64,000 nt of DNA from Paraktedonobacter sp964250225 (GCA_964250225.1 CAXUEY010000001.1:28186-92185); one strand, 5' to 3'; shown: positions 43,750 through 53,208, counted from the first letter of the stretch. Translations and numbers: made by a program. Notes: generated by a model not told the origin, from the letters alone.

Positions 43750-44577
43750 ATGACCACGACCATACAGATTCCAGAACTGGTAGAGCAAAAACTGGCGGCT
43801 TTTGAGCGCATACAGCCCGAATTTGAGGCCTGCTTCCGTTTTATGCAGGAAGTACATGGCCAGAAACGCCTGGCATCGTTCCCGGTGGAGAAAGTGGTGT
43901 ATTATTTGCACGCGCTCTGGGTGTGTGAATGCAAGGACCGCCTGTTGAGCGTCTATAAAAATATCCGTCGCTACGAGGGGCACCACTGCCTGGAACTCTT
44001 GCGCGCCTGGCAAGAAGGCCGCAGTTCAGATGTGGTGGCGTTTCTGACCATGAAGCTCGATATGCTATCATTTACCGACATTACGACTCAGCTTGAAGAA
44101 GCGCGCGGCCAGCAGGAGGCACAGGCCTTAGCTGATCGCCTGCAACATGGCCGTCTTGTACTGCTCAATCGCGGCATGAATTTATTGCACGCTCTTGAGG
44201 CGCTGTTCTCGCTTTCCGACGAGGCTTTGCTCATAGAGGTGCGCTCAGCGTGCCAGCAGTATAACCACACGCCCGCGCAGATCGAGGCTCAACTTGCTGA
44301 AGCGGAGACGCCGCTTTATACCTATCGGCCCCATCAATTGCTGGCCCAGCAGAATATGATGGTGATGAACCGGCTGGATGTAGATGTGCTCACACAGCCT
44401 GCCGATCTGCCCGGTGAACGTACCGAACACACTACCTCATCCACCGAGCCGCTGGCTCCCTTTGCCGAGCAGGTCATCAACGGCTATCTCACCCTGTGCG
44501 CGCCGTTGTATAATAATCGGCGTGGGGTGCGTTTTGTTGATCGCGTTGAGATGGAAAGGGATGCGCCCATCTCATGA
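43750..44577 (+). CDS. Conserved-looking hypothetical protein upstream of the PIG-L deacetylase
   Basis: A 275-residue soluble, mostly helical protein with no family I recognise. The N-terminal half has evenly spaced leucines and charged residues (ELVEQKLAAFERIQPEFEAC, VEKVVYYLHALWVCECKDRL), and the middle has a QLEEARGQQEAQALADRLQ coiled-coil-like helix. ATG 43750 follows AAAGGCGGG; the upstream 34 codons are left out. It ends 12 bp before the PIG-L gene, so the pair is likely one operon. It may supply or regulate that enzyme's substrate, but this is only inferred from context. Confidence 0.68.
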   Translation: MTTTIQIPELVEQKLAAFERIQPEFEACFRFMQEVHGQKRLASFPVEKVVYYLHALWVCECKDRLLSVYKNIRRYEGHHCLELLRAWQEGRSSDVVAFLTMKLDMLSFTDITTQLEEARGQQEAQALADRLQHGRLVLLNRGMNLLHALEALFSLSDEALLIEVRSACQQYNHTPAQIEAQLAEAETPLYTYRPHQLLAQQNMMVMNRLDVDVLTQPADLPGERTEHTTSSTEPLAPFAEQVINGYLTLCAPLYNNRRGVRFVDRVEMERDAPIS

Positions 44578-44589
44578 GGATAGAAAAAG

Positions 44590-45297
44590 ATGGTGCTTGA
44601 TATAACAGCGCTGCCCATCGAGCGTGTGCTGGTGATTGTCGCGCATCCCGACGACATCGAGTCCTGGTGCGGGGGTGTCGTGGCGCATTTTACGGCGCTG
44701 GGCAAAGAGGTGGCCTATGTTCTCTGCACCTCTGGCGACAAAGGGAGCAGCGACCCCACCCAGACGCCGCAACAGGTGGCAGCGCGGCGCGAGGCGGAAC
44801 AACTGGACGCGGCTCATATCCTGGGAGTTGAGCGCGTCATCTTTCTGCGCTGGCCCGATAGCGAGGTTGAGCCAACGCTCGCCCTGCGCCGCGAGCTGGT
44901 GCGCCAGATACGCACGCACAGACCCGACCTGGTGATTACACACGATCCCGCGCCTCCCTACCGTCAGCATCCCGATCACCGCGCCGTAGGCCGTGCCACC
45001 CTCGACGCGCTCTATCCCTGCGCGCGCGATGCCCTGACCTTCGCCGAGCAGATCACCGATGAAGGGTTGCAAGCACATACCGTCCCTGAAGCCTGGTTGT
45101 TTGCCAGCGAGGGGCCAGATATCTGGATCGACATCGCTGCGACCTTGCCGCAAAAGATCCAGGCACGTCTGGCCCACACCAGCCAGCACAGCGACGCCGC
45201 CGAACTCGCTCGCAACTGGCAGCACCGCGCCGCGCTTGTGGGCGAACCCCAGGGACTCAGCGCCGCCGAAGCCTTTAAACGCGTTGATTTACGCTAA
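44590..45297 (+). CDS. PIG-L family LmbE-like N-acetylglucosaminyl deacetylase
   Basis: The 235-residue zinc enzyme belongs to the PIG-L/LmbE family, which removes acetyl groups from GlcNAc-containing conjugates (MshB, BshB, GlcNAc-PI). The metal motif AHPDD is at 18-22, with the catalytic Asp, and the third ligand lies in QHPDHRAVG at about 128. CTSGDKGSSD and ARREAEQLDAAHILG are also typical of the thiol-pathway branch (MshB/BshB-like). No other mycothiol or bacillithiol genes are nearby. It is preceded by GAGGATAG and coupled to the upstream hypothetical gene. Confidence 0.9.
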   Translation: MVLDITALPIERVLVIVAHPDDIESWCGGVVAHFTALGKEVAYVLCTSGDKGSSDPTQTPQQVAARREAEQLDAAHILGVERVIFLRWPDSEVEPTLALRRELVRQIRTHRPDLVITHDPAPPYRQHPDHRAVGRATLDALYPCARDALTFAEQITDEGLQAHTVPEAWLFASEGPDIWIDIAATLPQKIQARLAHTSQHSDAAELARNWQHRAALVGEPQGLSAAEAFKRVDLR

Positions 45298-45318
45298 ATC
45301 TCCGACCGTTCTCCCTGC

Positions 45319-45500
45319 TCATCTTCGATAGCAGCGCGGCGTCGGATCGAAGGCTTTGGTCGCCAGGAACATTGCGCGCATCACATCATCGAGGACAGTA
45401 ATCTGATCGCTGATAGGCTGCCATGTCTCGTTGGGGGGCACCAGCCGATGATCGCGGGATGCGAGTAGTCCCGTTCGAGCGGCTCTCTTCCTGATGGTCC
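45319..45500 (-). pseudogene. Frameshifted glycoside hydrolase family 2 fragment
   Basis: The minus strand encodes LERDYSHPAIIGWCP in one frame and, directly after a run of six C bases, NETWQPISDQITVLDDVMRA and FLATKAFDP in the next. Joined, this reads RDYSHPAIIGWCPxNETW, the region of GH2 enzymes just before the acid/base Glu (the NE in NETW). The break at the C run (45433-45438 on the plus strand) is a one-base loss, and the rest of the enzyme is missing on both sides. It lies between the PIG-L and histidine kinase genes. Confidence 0.6.
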
Positions 45501-45553
45501 GTACCGTCGCGCGGCCCTCACTCAGCCTGACGCTCCGTCTGAACGAGGATTAA

Positions 45554-47581
45554 TCACAGCCGCCCCAGCTTGGGTAGCGTAAACCAGAAGATCGAGCCCT
45601 CACCCACTTCACTTGAGACGCCAACAGTACCTCCATGCCGGTGAATAATCTCACTGTTGATGTACAGGCCCAGACCCAGGCCACCGAAACCCAGACCAGT
45701 ATATTCGGCGAAAGTGGAAACGCGGTAAAAACGCTCCCAGACGGCTTGCTGGGCTTCTGGCGAAAGGCCAAGTCCGGCATCCCTCACCCACACACTGACT
45801 TCACTCTCCGCCAGGTCGATGCCCACGCTCACCGTCTGGCGTTCAGCGGAATACTTGAGTGCGTTTGTCAAGTAATTGATCATCACCTGGCCGATGCGCA
45901 CGCTATCAGCCTGCACCCAAATCTCACTCTGTTCTGGCAGGGTTAGTTCAATAGTACGTGTGGGGACCATCATGCGCATATCGTCAACTGCATCGCTGAC
46001 AATCTGCACCAGATCACACGGCTCCAACGCGACATGGAGTGCCTCAGCCTGGATACGTGTCGCATCCAGGAGATCATTGATCAGGCGGCTCTCCGCCTTG
46101 ACCTGGCGCAGCGCACCCTCAATCCAGGGGATCAGACGTTCAAGAGAAATGTGCCCTTCGGCGGTGGCAAGAGAAGCCCCTCCCTCTTGTTGAATCTGCT
46201 TCAGGCGGCGTTCAGCCAGTTGCAAATTGCCCCGTAGCGAGGTCAGGGGGGTGCGCAATTCGTGGCTGGCCATCGCGATGAATTCGTCTTTTTTGCGCTC
46301 CAACTCATAGCGTTCGGTTATATCGTGAAATGTCAGAACCGCCGCCAACATCTCTCCTTGAGCATTGCGGACCGGCGCAGCATTGGCCGAAAGATGGACC
46401 AGTTTACCGTGCCGATTGGGGAGAAGCATCTCTTCTCCCGTCACGACTTCGCCCTTGATCAACGCTCGCACCAGCGGATATTCTTCCACGTTGTAAGGTG
46501 TTCCATTAACATGCAGAAGTCCATACTTCGTGTAGTCGGCAATTTCTTCAGGTAGATCTTCCTCGCGGCCCATCTGTTTGATGGCCTCTTCATTGGCGAA
46601 GGTGATGCGGCCAGAGAGAGCTTCCGCGATGACAAGACCAGAGGGTGCCTGATCAACGATGATGCGCAGAAACGCCTGCTGGTGCTCAAGCTCTCTGAGC
46701 AGTTCCTCACTGTGCTGGTGAGCCGCCTCAGCCTCTTTTCTGGCCTTTTGTTCGCGCTTCAGCAGCCGATTGCGCTCGCGTTCCAGGGTCTTGCGTTCGG
46801 TGATGTCAGTGATAAAATTGGTGATACCACCATCCTCCACCGGGTAGGTGTGAAAGTCATACCAGAGACGCTTGTTTGGATAGTAGACCTCAAAGGTCTC
46901 CGGCTTGCGCAACTCCATAACCCGGCGCATGGCCTGCTCCGTCGGCGTGCCGATCATCTCTGGATAAACTTCCCAGACCGTGCGACCCAAAATATATTCG
47001 AGTGGCATAGGTATAACGCTCTTCAAATTGTACTCTGCGCGCGAATTAACATAGGTGATGCGCCAATCGCGATCCAGGTGGGCAAAGGCCTCGCCCACAC
47101 TTTCCAGAATTTCGCGCACGTGTCTCTCCGCACCCAGTTGAGCAAACTCGGCCTCTTTCTGTGCTGTCATATCAAGCATGACGCCGAGCAAACGAATCGC
47201 CTGCCCCTGCTCATCAAAAAGAGTAGTGCCTCTTATCTCGACTCTGTGCAGGCTCCCATCTGGCCAGATGACACGGTACTCCATACACAATTGGACGCGC
47301 AGGCGCAGGCTCTCGTCAAGATTGCGTTGAACGCGCAAGCGATCATCGGGATGGACCAGCGCCAGAAAATTGGCAAGACCTGCTTCGTCCTCTGGCGAGA
47401 CCCCCAGGATCGCTCGACACTCTTCATTCCAGAAGTGCTGATCATGCACGATATCCCACTCCCACAGCCCCACGCCTGCCGCCTGCATAGCCAGATGATA
47501 ATAGTCCTCGTGAAAAGGAGGTTTCTGGTCAACCATACCGATCCCATCTTGCCAACGAACTCTCAGGTTGCGAATAAACAT
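45554..47581 (-). CDS. PAS-domain sensor histidine kinase
   Basis: A 675-residue soluble kinase with no membrane span. It has three PAS units (about 30-145 with a PAC end DMTAQKEAE, 160-270 ending ITDITERK, 320-430 ending HDITERYE), a short coiled coil between the second and third, then HisKA with MASHELRTPLTSL (phospho-His) and an HATPase domain with NYLTNALKYS (N box), RDAGLGLSPE (G1) and GFGGLGLGLYIN (G2). The cognate response regulator is not adjacent, so it is an orphan. ATG 47581 follows TGGAGAAAC; a GTG at 47599 is the alternative. PAS domains suggest cytoplasmic redox, light or ligand sensing. Confidence 0.92.
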   Translation of the reverse strand: MFIRNLRVRWQDGIGMVDQKPPFHEDYYHLAMQAAGVGLWEWDIVHDQHFWNEECRAILGVSPEDEAGLANFLALVHPDDRLRVQRNLDESLRLRVQLCMEYRVIWPDGSLHRVEIRGTTLFDEQGQAIRLLGVMLDMTAQKEAEFAQLGAERHVREILESVGEAFAHLDRDWRITYVNSRAEYNLKSVIPMPLEYILGRTVWEVYPEMIGTPTEQAMRRVMELRKPETFEVYYPNKRLWYDFHTYPVEDGGITNFITDITERKTLERERNRLLKREQKARKEAEAAHQHSEELLRELEHQQAFLRIIVDQAPSGLVIAEALSGRITFANEEAIKQMGREEDLPEEIADYTKYGLLHVNGTPYNVEEYPLVRALIKGEVVTGEEMLLPNRHGKLVHLSANAAPVRNAQGEMLAAVLTFHDITERYELERKKDEFIAMASHELRTPLTSLRGNLQLAERRLKQIQQEGGASLATAEGHISLERLIPWIEGALRQVKAESRLINDLLDATRIQAEALHVALEPCDLVQIVSDAVDDMRMMVPTRTIELTLPEQSEIWVQADSVRIGQVMINYLTNALKYSAERQTVSVGIDLAESEVSVWVRDAGLGLSPEAQQAVWERFYRVSTFAEYTGLGFGGLGLGLYINSEIIHRHGGTVGVSSEVGEGSIFWFTLPKLGRL

Positions 47582-47767
47582 GTTTCTCCATTGTACCACG
47601 CGATCCCTCGTGAAAAAGAGCCAGCAAGCCAGGCAGAGTGGGGGTTGACCTCGCCCACCGAATGAAGCTTGTCGGGCATGCCTGAGGTGGGGCGAAGGTG
47701 TGTGCTGAATGTGAATAGGTCCAGGGCAGTCGCGTATCTTTCATCAGGATGCGGCCGTTTTGACCTG

Positions 47768-49198
47768 CTATGTATTGCTCAGCGTGCCTACAAGATCGCT
47801 CGGCGAGAGTTTATTGGGCATAGAGGTAACTGGCACTCCCATACTCCAGACTTTTGCCGCGTTTTGCGGGTTAATGTGGATCGTTTCGTACTGCGAACCA
47901 TCAGAACTCCCATTAAAGTTGTTATCTGACCCTGGATGGTCCGCGAGCACAAACACCTCATCTTTCCCGTCTGCGGTGAAAGTGGCTGTCACAATATTAA
48001 TGGCATAGAGCTGCTTGTTCCACAGTTGCTTGCCGTTTGCGTCGAAAGCATAGACATTCCCATCGCTCAGTGCCACATACACATTGGAATCGCTACCTGC
48101 CCCAGGCTGCATCACGCTAATCTCGCCACTGCTACTGGTCGTATTTACTCCACCGCTGACCTGCGGCAGAGCGCTGGCAGTCCATAGCACGTGCCCATCC
48201 TGAAGGCTACGCGCCACCACCTGCTCGATACCATCGGCTGTTTGCTGCCTGATATAAGCCACGGGCGCCTTCTGGCCTGAGATGGAAAAGGCGATATGTG
48301 TTTCGATATCCGCTGGAAATTGGGTTGACCAGGCTACGCCTCCCGCGCCATCATCTGTCTTAATAGCAGCAAGCCCAGTGACATTGGCAAACGGGCTGTC
48401 TTCCCCACCATCAAACAAGAGATAGATCAGATGGTGCGCTACATCGATGCGGTCGTAATCAGCATAGGCCCCATCCAGCCAGATAGCATGACCGCTCTGC
48501 GCATCTAAGCCCGCAATATGCCCCGCGATACCAGGTTCGCGCACCACGTACACGAGCACATTATCCACAAGTTTGAGATCTATCGCACTTTCAAGCTCAT
48601 CCTGAAAGTGCTGTTGCCATTTTTGCGTCCCGCTGGCTGCGTCAAACGCATAGAGCGTTCCGGTACGAGCCAGATAGACCAGCGAATTGCTCGCTTCCAA
48701 CGTATCAGCGTTATCGCCGCCATTTGTATCCACCTCCGCTTTCCAGGTAGCCCGTCCGGTTTTCGCATCAACCCTGTAGACGGCTCCTCCGCTGGCGACA
48801 TAAATACTCTCTCCACGTACAATAAAGGTGCTGATACCGTCAAATGGAGTGTTCCATTGTTGTTTGCCTGTCTGCGTATCCAGCGCGATAAGTGGATTAT
48901 GGGCGGTATCACCATATTCAGAAACATAGAGCGTCTGGCCATCAGCGCTTAACTGAGTGGTGAGGCCGCTTTGCTCGAATTTCCACCCCATGTGACCGCT
49001 ATCGGCATGGATTTGATAGAGACCCTGGGGAGTGGTCTCATACAAATAGCCGTGGTCTTGATTGGCTGATGGCGTGCCAGTATTTGTCTGACTGTGCGAT
49101 GATGGTGGAGCACCACTCGCGCCACCACAGGCTGAAATGCTCAGATTGAGTAAAAAGAATAGAGTGCCGTACAGAAAGAAGCGGCATGTCTTCTGCAT
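47768..49198 (-). CDS. PQQ-like beta-propeller lipoprotein
   Basis: About 476 residues. Signal peptide with lipobox ISAC, then a Ser/Thr-rich linker and a beta-propeller of PQQ-like repeats, seen as DTQTGKQQWNTPF, DAKTGRATWKAEV, DAASGTQKWQQHF, DAQSGHAIWLDGA, LQDGHVLWTASAL and DANGKQLWNKQL. Each blade has the A/G...W docking pattern of BamB/PQQ proteins, but no quinone-binding residues are evident, so it is more likely a scaffold or binding protein than a dehydrogenase. ATG 49198 follows GGAGAGAAA; ATG 49210 is four codons earlier. It is exported and anchored to the membrane. Confidence 0.83.
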   Translation of the reverse strand: MQKTCRFFLYGTLFFLLNLSISACGGASGAPPSSHSQTNTGTPSANQDHGYLYETTPQGLYQIHADSGHMGWKFEQSGLTTQLSADGQTLYVSEYGDTAHNPLIALDTQTGKQQWNTPFDGISTFIVRGESIYVASGGAVYRVDAKTGRATWKAEVDTNGGDNADTLEASNSLVYLARTGTLYAFDAASGTQKWQQHFQDELESAIDLKLVDNVLVYVVREPGIAGHIAGLDAQSGHAIWLDGAYADYDRIDVAHHLIYLLFDGGEDSPFANVTGLAAIKTDDGAGGVAWSTQFPADIETHIAFSISGQKAPVAYIRQQTADGIEQVVARSLQDGHVLWTASALPQVSGGVNTTSSSGEISVMQPGAGSDSNVYVALSDGNVYAFDANGKQLWNKQLYAINIVTATFTADGKDEVFVLADHPGSDNNFNGSSDGSQYETIHINPQNAAKVWSMGVPVTSMPNKLSPSDLVGTLSNT

Positions 49199-49460
49199 TT
49201 TTCTCTCCATGATTAGATGTCACAGGCCAGTTCAGGCCTGCAAGAACCCTGTTCTCTCTGTATGATAAAATAGAGCATGCTCAAATTGACTGTGCATTTT
49301 CACCCAACGACGGGGCAATACGCTGGCCTGTCAGCGCATGATAGATATTCGCTGGAAATGTTCGGATGCTTCTTCAGAGTACCCTTGATCTTTTCTCATA
49401 GTAGAGCATCGATCTCTCTTATTTCCCCTCAACATGTTTTTTCCAGCTTAAGGAGAATTT

Positions 49461-51983
49461 ATGTCACTTGATAGATCCCATGATCTCTCTGAAACCTCAT
49501 TTGGTGAAACACTCAAACTCTTGCGCAAGCATCGTGGCACGACACAACAGCATCTTGCTCTCAAACTAGGTATTCATCGTAATACACTTGGTGCCTGGGA
49601 AAGAGGCGATTACCTTCCTGACAGCAGAGGTATAGTTCTTGAGCTTGCGAGACAATTGTATCTCAATGATGAAGAGACACGCCTGCTGCTTGAAGCAAGT
49701 CTCTTAGAAACGCGTGTGCGCTGGAATGTTCCCTATCAGCGCAACCCGTTTTTCACTGGTTATGCAGAACTGCTCGCTCAGCTCGCGGAAGCGCTTGCCA
49801 GTACAAAGAAGGCTGCGTCGCCGCGCGCCTATGCCTTAAGTGGCCTGGGGGGGATTGGGAAGACGCAAACAGCGACTGAATTCGCCTATCGCCATGCTCA
49901 AGAATATAGCGCGGTCCTCTGGCTTGGAGCCGAAACGCGGGAGAGTATCTTTGCCAGCTTTGTCTCGATTGGCGCGCAACTGGGCCTCTGCCAGCAACAA
50001 GGAACCAGCCAGGAGAGCTTTGTCGAGACGGTTCTCCAATGGTTCCAGACACACCGCGATTGGCTGCTGATCGTTGATAATGTCGATGATATCGGATCGA
50101 TAAAGCCGTATCTCCCTGTGGCCCAGCGAGGATCGCTTCTGCTAACCACACGTTTACAGACACTCGGCGAGCTAGCCCATTGCCTGAAGATGCGCCCAAT
50201 GACGCTTGAAGAAGGGACGCGGTTTCTCTATCGGCGGGCACGTGTCTCCTTTTCCTCGGCTTTTCCTATGGCAGACGAAGCGCACAACATCGGTACAGTA
50301 GAGAAGATCGTCGAGTTTATGGGCGGTCTGCCTCTAGCCCTCGACCAGGCTGGTTCATATCTAGAGGAGACACACTGTTCCCCTCAGGACTATCTTTCTC
50401 TCGTGCAGGACTATACGCTCGCTTTACTCGATGAGCGCGCGGAACATGCTCACCATCCCCTCTCGGTTGTGCAAACATTCATGTTCTCATTTCGCAGGCT
50501 ACAGCAGATGCACCCGGCTGCTACTGAACTTTTGAGCGCCTGTGCTTTCCTGGCTCCTGAGCACATTCCAGAAAAACTGTTCAGGGAGAATACGGCCTTT
50601 GCCACGTTACCAGCTCTTGCGCCTGTCATTGCTCATCCGCTCAAGTGGAATACTGTCCTCAAAACATTGCAGGCATTCTCACTGCTGCACCGCAATGGGC
50701 AAACCCAGAGCCTGAGTCTTCACCGCCTGGTACAGATTATCCTCAAGGAAAGCCTGCCCCCGGAAATACAGCGTGAGTGGGCTGCACGTACCATCCAGGC
50801 CGTCAATCTGGTCTTCCCGACCAGTCGGACCTACTGGGAGGATACTGAGCAGTGGCCGTGGCATGAATCTCTTTTGCCCCATGCATTTGTATGCGCCAGG
50901 CTCAGCCAGACGTGGGATATAGCCACCGAGGAGGTTGCATCCTTGCTGGAAAAGATTGCGACGTACCTCTTTAATCGCGGTCGCTATGCAGAAGCTGAAC
51001 AGCATTTGCGGCGGGCGATTGGGATCAAAGCGCAACTCTATGGACCAGAGCATCGTTCCCTTACCAGGCTTTTGCTTGAACTGGCTTCGGTATGTCGCGA
51101 GAGGGGAAATTACGACGAGGCGGAGAGCCTGCATCAGCGCGCACTCGTTCTGTATGAAACGGAAGAAGCGGAACTGGAGCATTCGCATTACAATAATCTG
51201 GCTCTCGTGTATGCTGAACGGGGGCAGTACGCCAGGGCCAGGCCACTCATGCGCAAAGCCCTACAACTTGGCGAAAAAGCTTTCGGACCAGATCATCCTG
51301 AAATCACCAATATATTGAGCAACCTGGCCTCACTGCATGCTATCGAAGGCAAGTACGCTGAAGCACAAGAGCTTTTCCAGCGAAGCCTGACTATTCAGGA
51401 ACGCACACTGGGAGCGAACCACCCCAAACTTGCCTTTCCCCTCACAAATCTGGGTCACACGTATAAAGAGCAGGGCAAATATAGAGAAGCCGAACCTCAA
51501 TATTTGCGCGCCTTGCAGATCCGCGAAGAGACCTTAGGAACTGAACATCCGCAGGTGGCTTTTCCCCTTGATGGTCTGGCAGAGGTTTTCTTTCTACAAG
51601 GCAGGGTTGCAGAAGCCGAAACGCTCGCTCTCCGATCCTTGCAGATCCGCGAGCAGGCCCTGGGCGCGGACCACCCACAGATCGCGTTTCCCCTACAACA
51701 GTTGGCGGAGATCTCCTCCCTGGAGGGCAACTATAGCGAGGCTGAAGCACGTTTTCAGCGCACACTGCGTATTCGGGAAGCGAGCCTGGGTAGCGACAGC
51801 CCGGACGTGGCCACCACGCTTGTCGGCCTGGCAAAACTCTATGCGACACAAGGCAGGCAGCCAGAGGCAGCAGCTCTTTTCCAACGCGCGCTCCAGATTC
51901 AGGAGCAGGTGTTTGGTGCAAACCACCATACCACCCTCGCCACATGTGAAGCATATCAATCCATGCAGTGGGTTCGGAAATAG
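49461..51983 (+). CDS. STAND NTPase with XRE helix-turn-helix and TPR repeats
   Basis: An 840-residue signal-transduction ATPase. Order: XRE-type HTH (about 14-75, with HLALKLGIHRNTLGAWERGD), linker with FFTGYAELLAQL, NB-ARC-like core with P-loop GLGGIGKT at 128-135, Walker B WLLIVDNVDD at 201-210, sensor-1 SLLLTTR at 225-231 and GLPLAL at 289-294, a winged-helix-like part, then about eight TPR units (about 500-830; for example YAEAQELFQRSLTIQERTLG) of 42-residue period. Such proteins switch by ligand-driven oligomerisation and act in regulation or in phage defence. No effector domain other than the HTH is present, so transcription control is favoured. AAGGAG precedes the ATG. Confidence 0.9.
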   Translation: MSLDRSHDLSETSFGETLKLLRKHRGTTQQHLALKLGIHRNTLGAWERGDYLPDSRGIVLELARQLYLNDEETRLLLEASLLETRVRWNVPYQRNPFFTGYAELLAQLAEALASTKKAASPRAYALSGLGGIGKTQTATEFAYRHAQEYSAVLWLGAETRESIFASFVSIGAQLGLCQQQGTSQESFVETVLQWFQTHRDWLLIVDNVDDIGSIKPYLPVAQRGSLLLTTRLQTLGELAHCLKMRPMTLEEGTRFLYRRARVSFSSAFPMADEAHNIGTVEKIVEFMGGLPLALDQAGSYLEETHCSPQDYLSLVQDYTLALLDERAEHAHHPLSVVQTFMFSFRRLQQMHPAATELLSACAFLAPEHIPEKLFRENTAFATLPALAPVIAHPLKWNTVLKTLQAFSLLHRNGQTQSLSLHRLVQIILKESLPPEIQREWAARTIQAVNLVFPTSRTYWEDTEQWPWHESLLPHAFVCARLSQTWDIATEEVASLLEKIATYLFNRGRYAEAEQHLRRAIGIKAQLYGPEHRSLTRLLLELASVCRERGNYDEAESLHQRALVLYETEEAELEHSHYNNLALVYAERGQYARARPLMRKALQLGEKAFGPDHPEITNILSNLASLHAIEGKYAEAQELFQRSLTIQERTLGANHPKLAFPLTNLGHTYKEQGKYREAEPQYLRALQIREETLGTEHPQVAFPLDGLAEVFFLQGRVAEAETLALRSLQIREQALGADHPQIAFPLQQLAEISSLEGNYSEAEARFQRTLRIREASLGSDSPDVATTLVGLAKLYATQGRQPEAAALFQRALQIQEQVFGANHHTTLATCEAYQSMQWVRK

Positions 51984-52153
51984 TCGACTGCGTTTCAACC
52001 TCTCTGTGAACAGGCTGATTAGATCTCATTATATACTCGCAGGAAGAGACAATAGCAAGCTTTGCCCAACTGGCAATCACGTCGGTAGGCCTAAGTTTGC
52101 TATAATAGCAACAGCGATTGCCACATACGCATTAGTTACACGGAGGTACTTTC

Positions 52154-53137
52154 ATGAAGGCAGTGTTATGTAAAGTTTACGGGCCACCAGAGCGTCTGGT
52201 CATCGAAGACATCGAGCCGCTCAAAGCTGGGCCGGGGCAGGTTGTCATCGATGTCAAAGCCTGTGGGATCAATTTCCCCGATACCTTGATTATTGAGGGA
52301 AAATATCAGTTCAAACCAGAGCCGCCATTTTCGCCTGGAGGCGAAGTGGCCGGCGTGGTCAAGGAGATTGGTGAGGGCGTTGAGGGCGTCAAAGTCGGTG
52401 AGCGGGTGATTTCTTTTACCGGTTGGGGCGGCTTCGCCGAAGAGGTGCAGACCGATGCCACAAAGCTGATTCCCATTCCTGAGGGGATGGATTTTGCCAC
52501 CGCTTCAGCCTTTGTAATGGTCTATGGCACCTCGTACTACGCGCTCAAAGATCGCGCCCAATTGCAGCCGGGTGAGACGCTGCTCGTGCTGGGAGCTGCC
52601 GGCGGCGTGGGGTTGGCCGCGGTTGAACTGGGCAAGGCGATGGGTGCGCGTGTGATTGCCGCAGCTTCCAGCGATGAAAAGCTGGCTGTCTGCCGCGAGC
52701 ATGGCGCGGACGCGGGCATTAACTACAGTACAGAGGATCTCAAAGAGCGTGTCAAAGCTCTCAGCGAGGGCAACGGCGTCGATGTGATCTATGATCCAGT
52801 GGGCGGCAAATATTCAGAGGCCGCCTTGCGCGGAATGGCCTGGCAGGGCCGTCACCTGGTGATTGGCTTCACCGCGGGCGATATCCCACGTATCCCCCTG
52901 AACCTCACGCTGCTCAAAGGGTGCTCAATCGTAGGGGTCTTCTGGGGCTCGTTTGCGGCGCGCAATCCCCAACGTAACCAGGAACAGTTAGGGGAACTGG
53001 TCGCGCTGTTTCACGCGGGCAAAATCAAACCCCATATTTCGGCCACCTACCCCATGCACCAGGCAGCCGATGCCCTCAACGCGATGCTGGCACGCAAGAT
53101 TACCGGCAAAGCTGTCTTGTTAGTCGAAGAGCAATAA
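52154..53137 (+). CDS. Zinc-independent NADPH:quinone oxidoreductase-like MDR enzyme
   Basis: The 327-residue medium-chain reductase is of the quinone-oxidoreductase (QOR) branch. The N-terminal catalytic domain lacks the zinc-ligand pattern (GINFPDTLIIEGKYQ and PPFSPGGEVAGVV are QOR-like); the Rossmann domain has LVLGAAGGVGLAAVELGKAMG and then VDVIYDPVGG. It reduces quinones or enones with NADPH, possibly also an acyl-CoA derivative. ACGGAGG precedes the ATG, and a TATAAT lies at 52101-52106. A perfect hairpin follows the gene. Confidence 0.9.
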   Translation: MKAVLCKVYGPPERLVIEDIEPLKAGPGQVVIDVKACGINFPDTLIIEGKYQFKPEPPFSPGGEVAGVVKEIGEGVEGVKVGERVISFTGWGGFAEEVQTDATKLIPIPEGMDFATASAFVMVYGTSYYALKDRAQLQPGETLLVLGAAGGVGLAAVELGKAMGARVIAAASSDEKLAVCREHGADAGINYSTEDLKERVKALSEGNGVDVIYDPVGGKYSEAALRGMAWQGRHLVIGFTAGDIPRIPLNLTLLKGCSIVGVFWGSFAARNPQRNQEQLGELVALFHAGKIKPHISATYPMHQAADALNAMLARKITGKAVLLVEEQ

Positions 53138-53140
53138 ACA

Positions 53141-53195
53141 GTTATGTGGGTGGGGAGAGCAAAAATCTCAATTTTACTCTCCCCACCCACATAAC
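53141..53195. terminator. Perfect 19-bp hairpin between convergent genes
   Basis: Arms 53141-53159 (GTTATGTGGGTGGGGAGAG) and 53177-53195 are exact reverse complements with a 17-base A/T-rich loop. It lies between the oxidoreductase gene (+) and the CAP lipoprotein gene (-), with no long U run after either arm. Confidence 0.65.
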
Positions 53196-53208
53196 AATGT
53201 ATAGAATC

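Noticed and set aside
46682..47665. 327-codon plus-strand frame
   Set aside because: Opposite the PAS histidine kinase, which has complete motifs; no coding features of its own.
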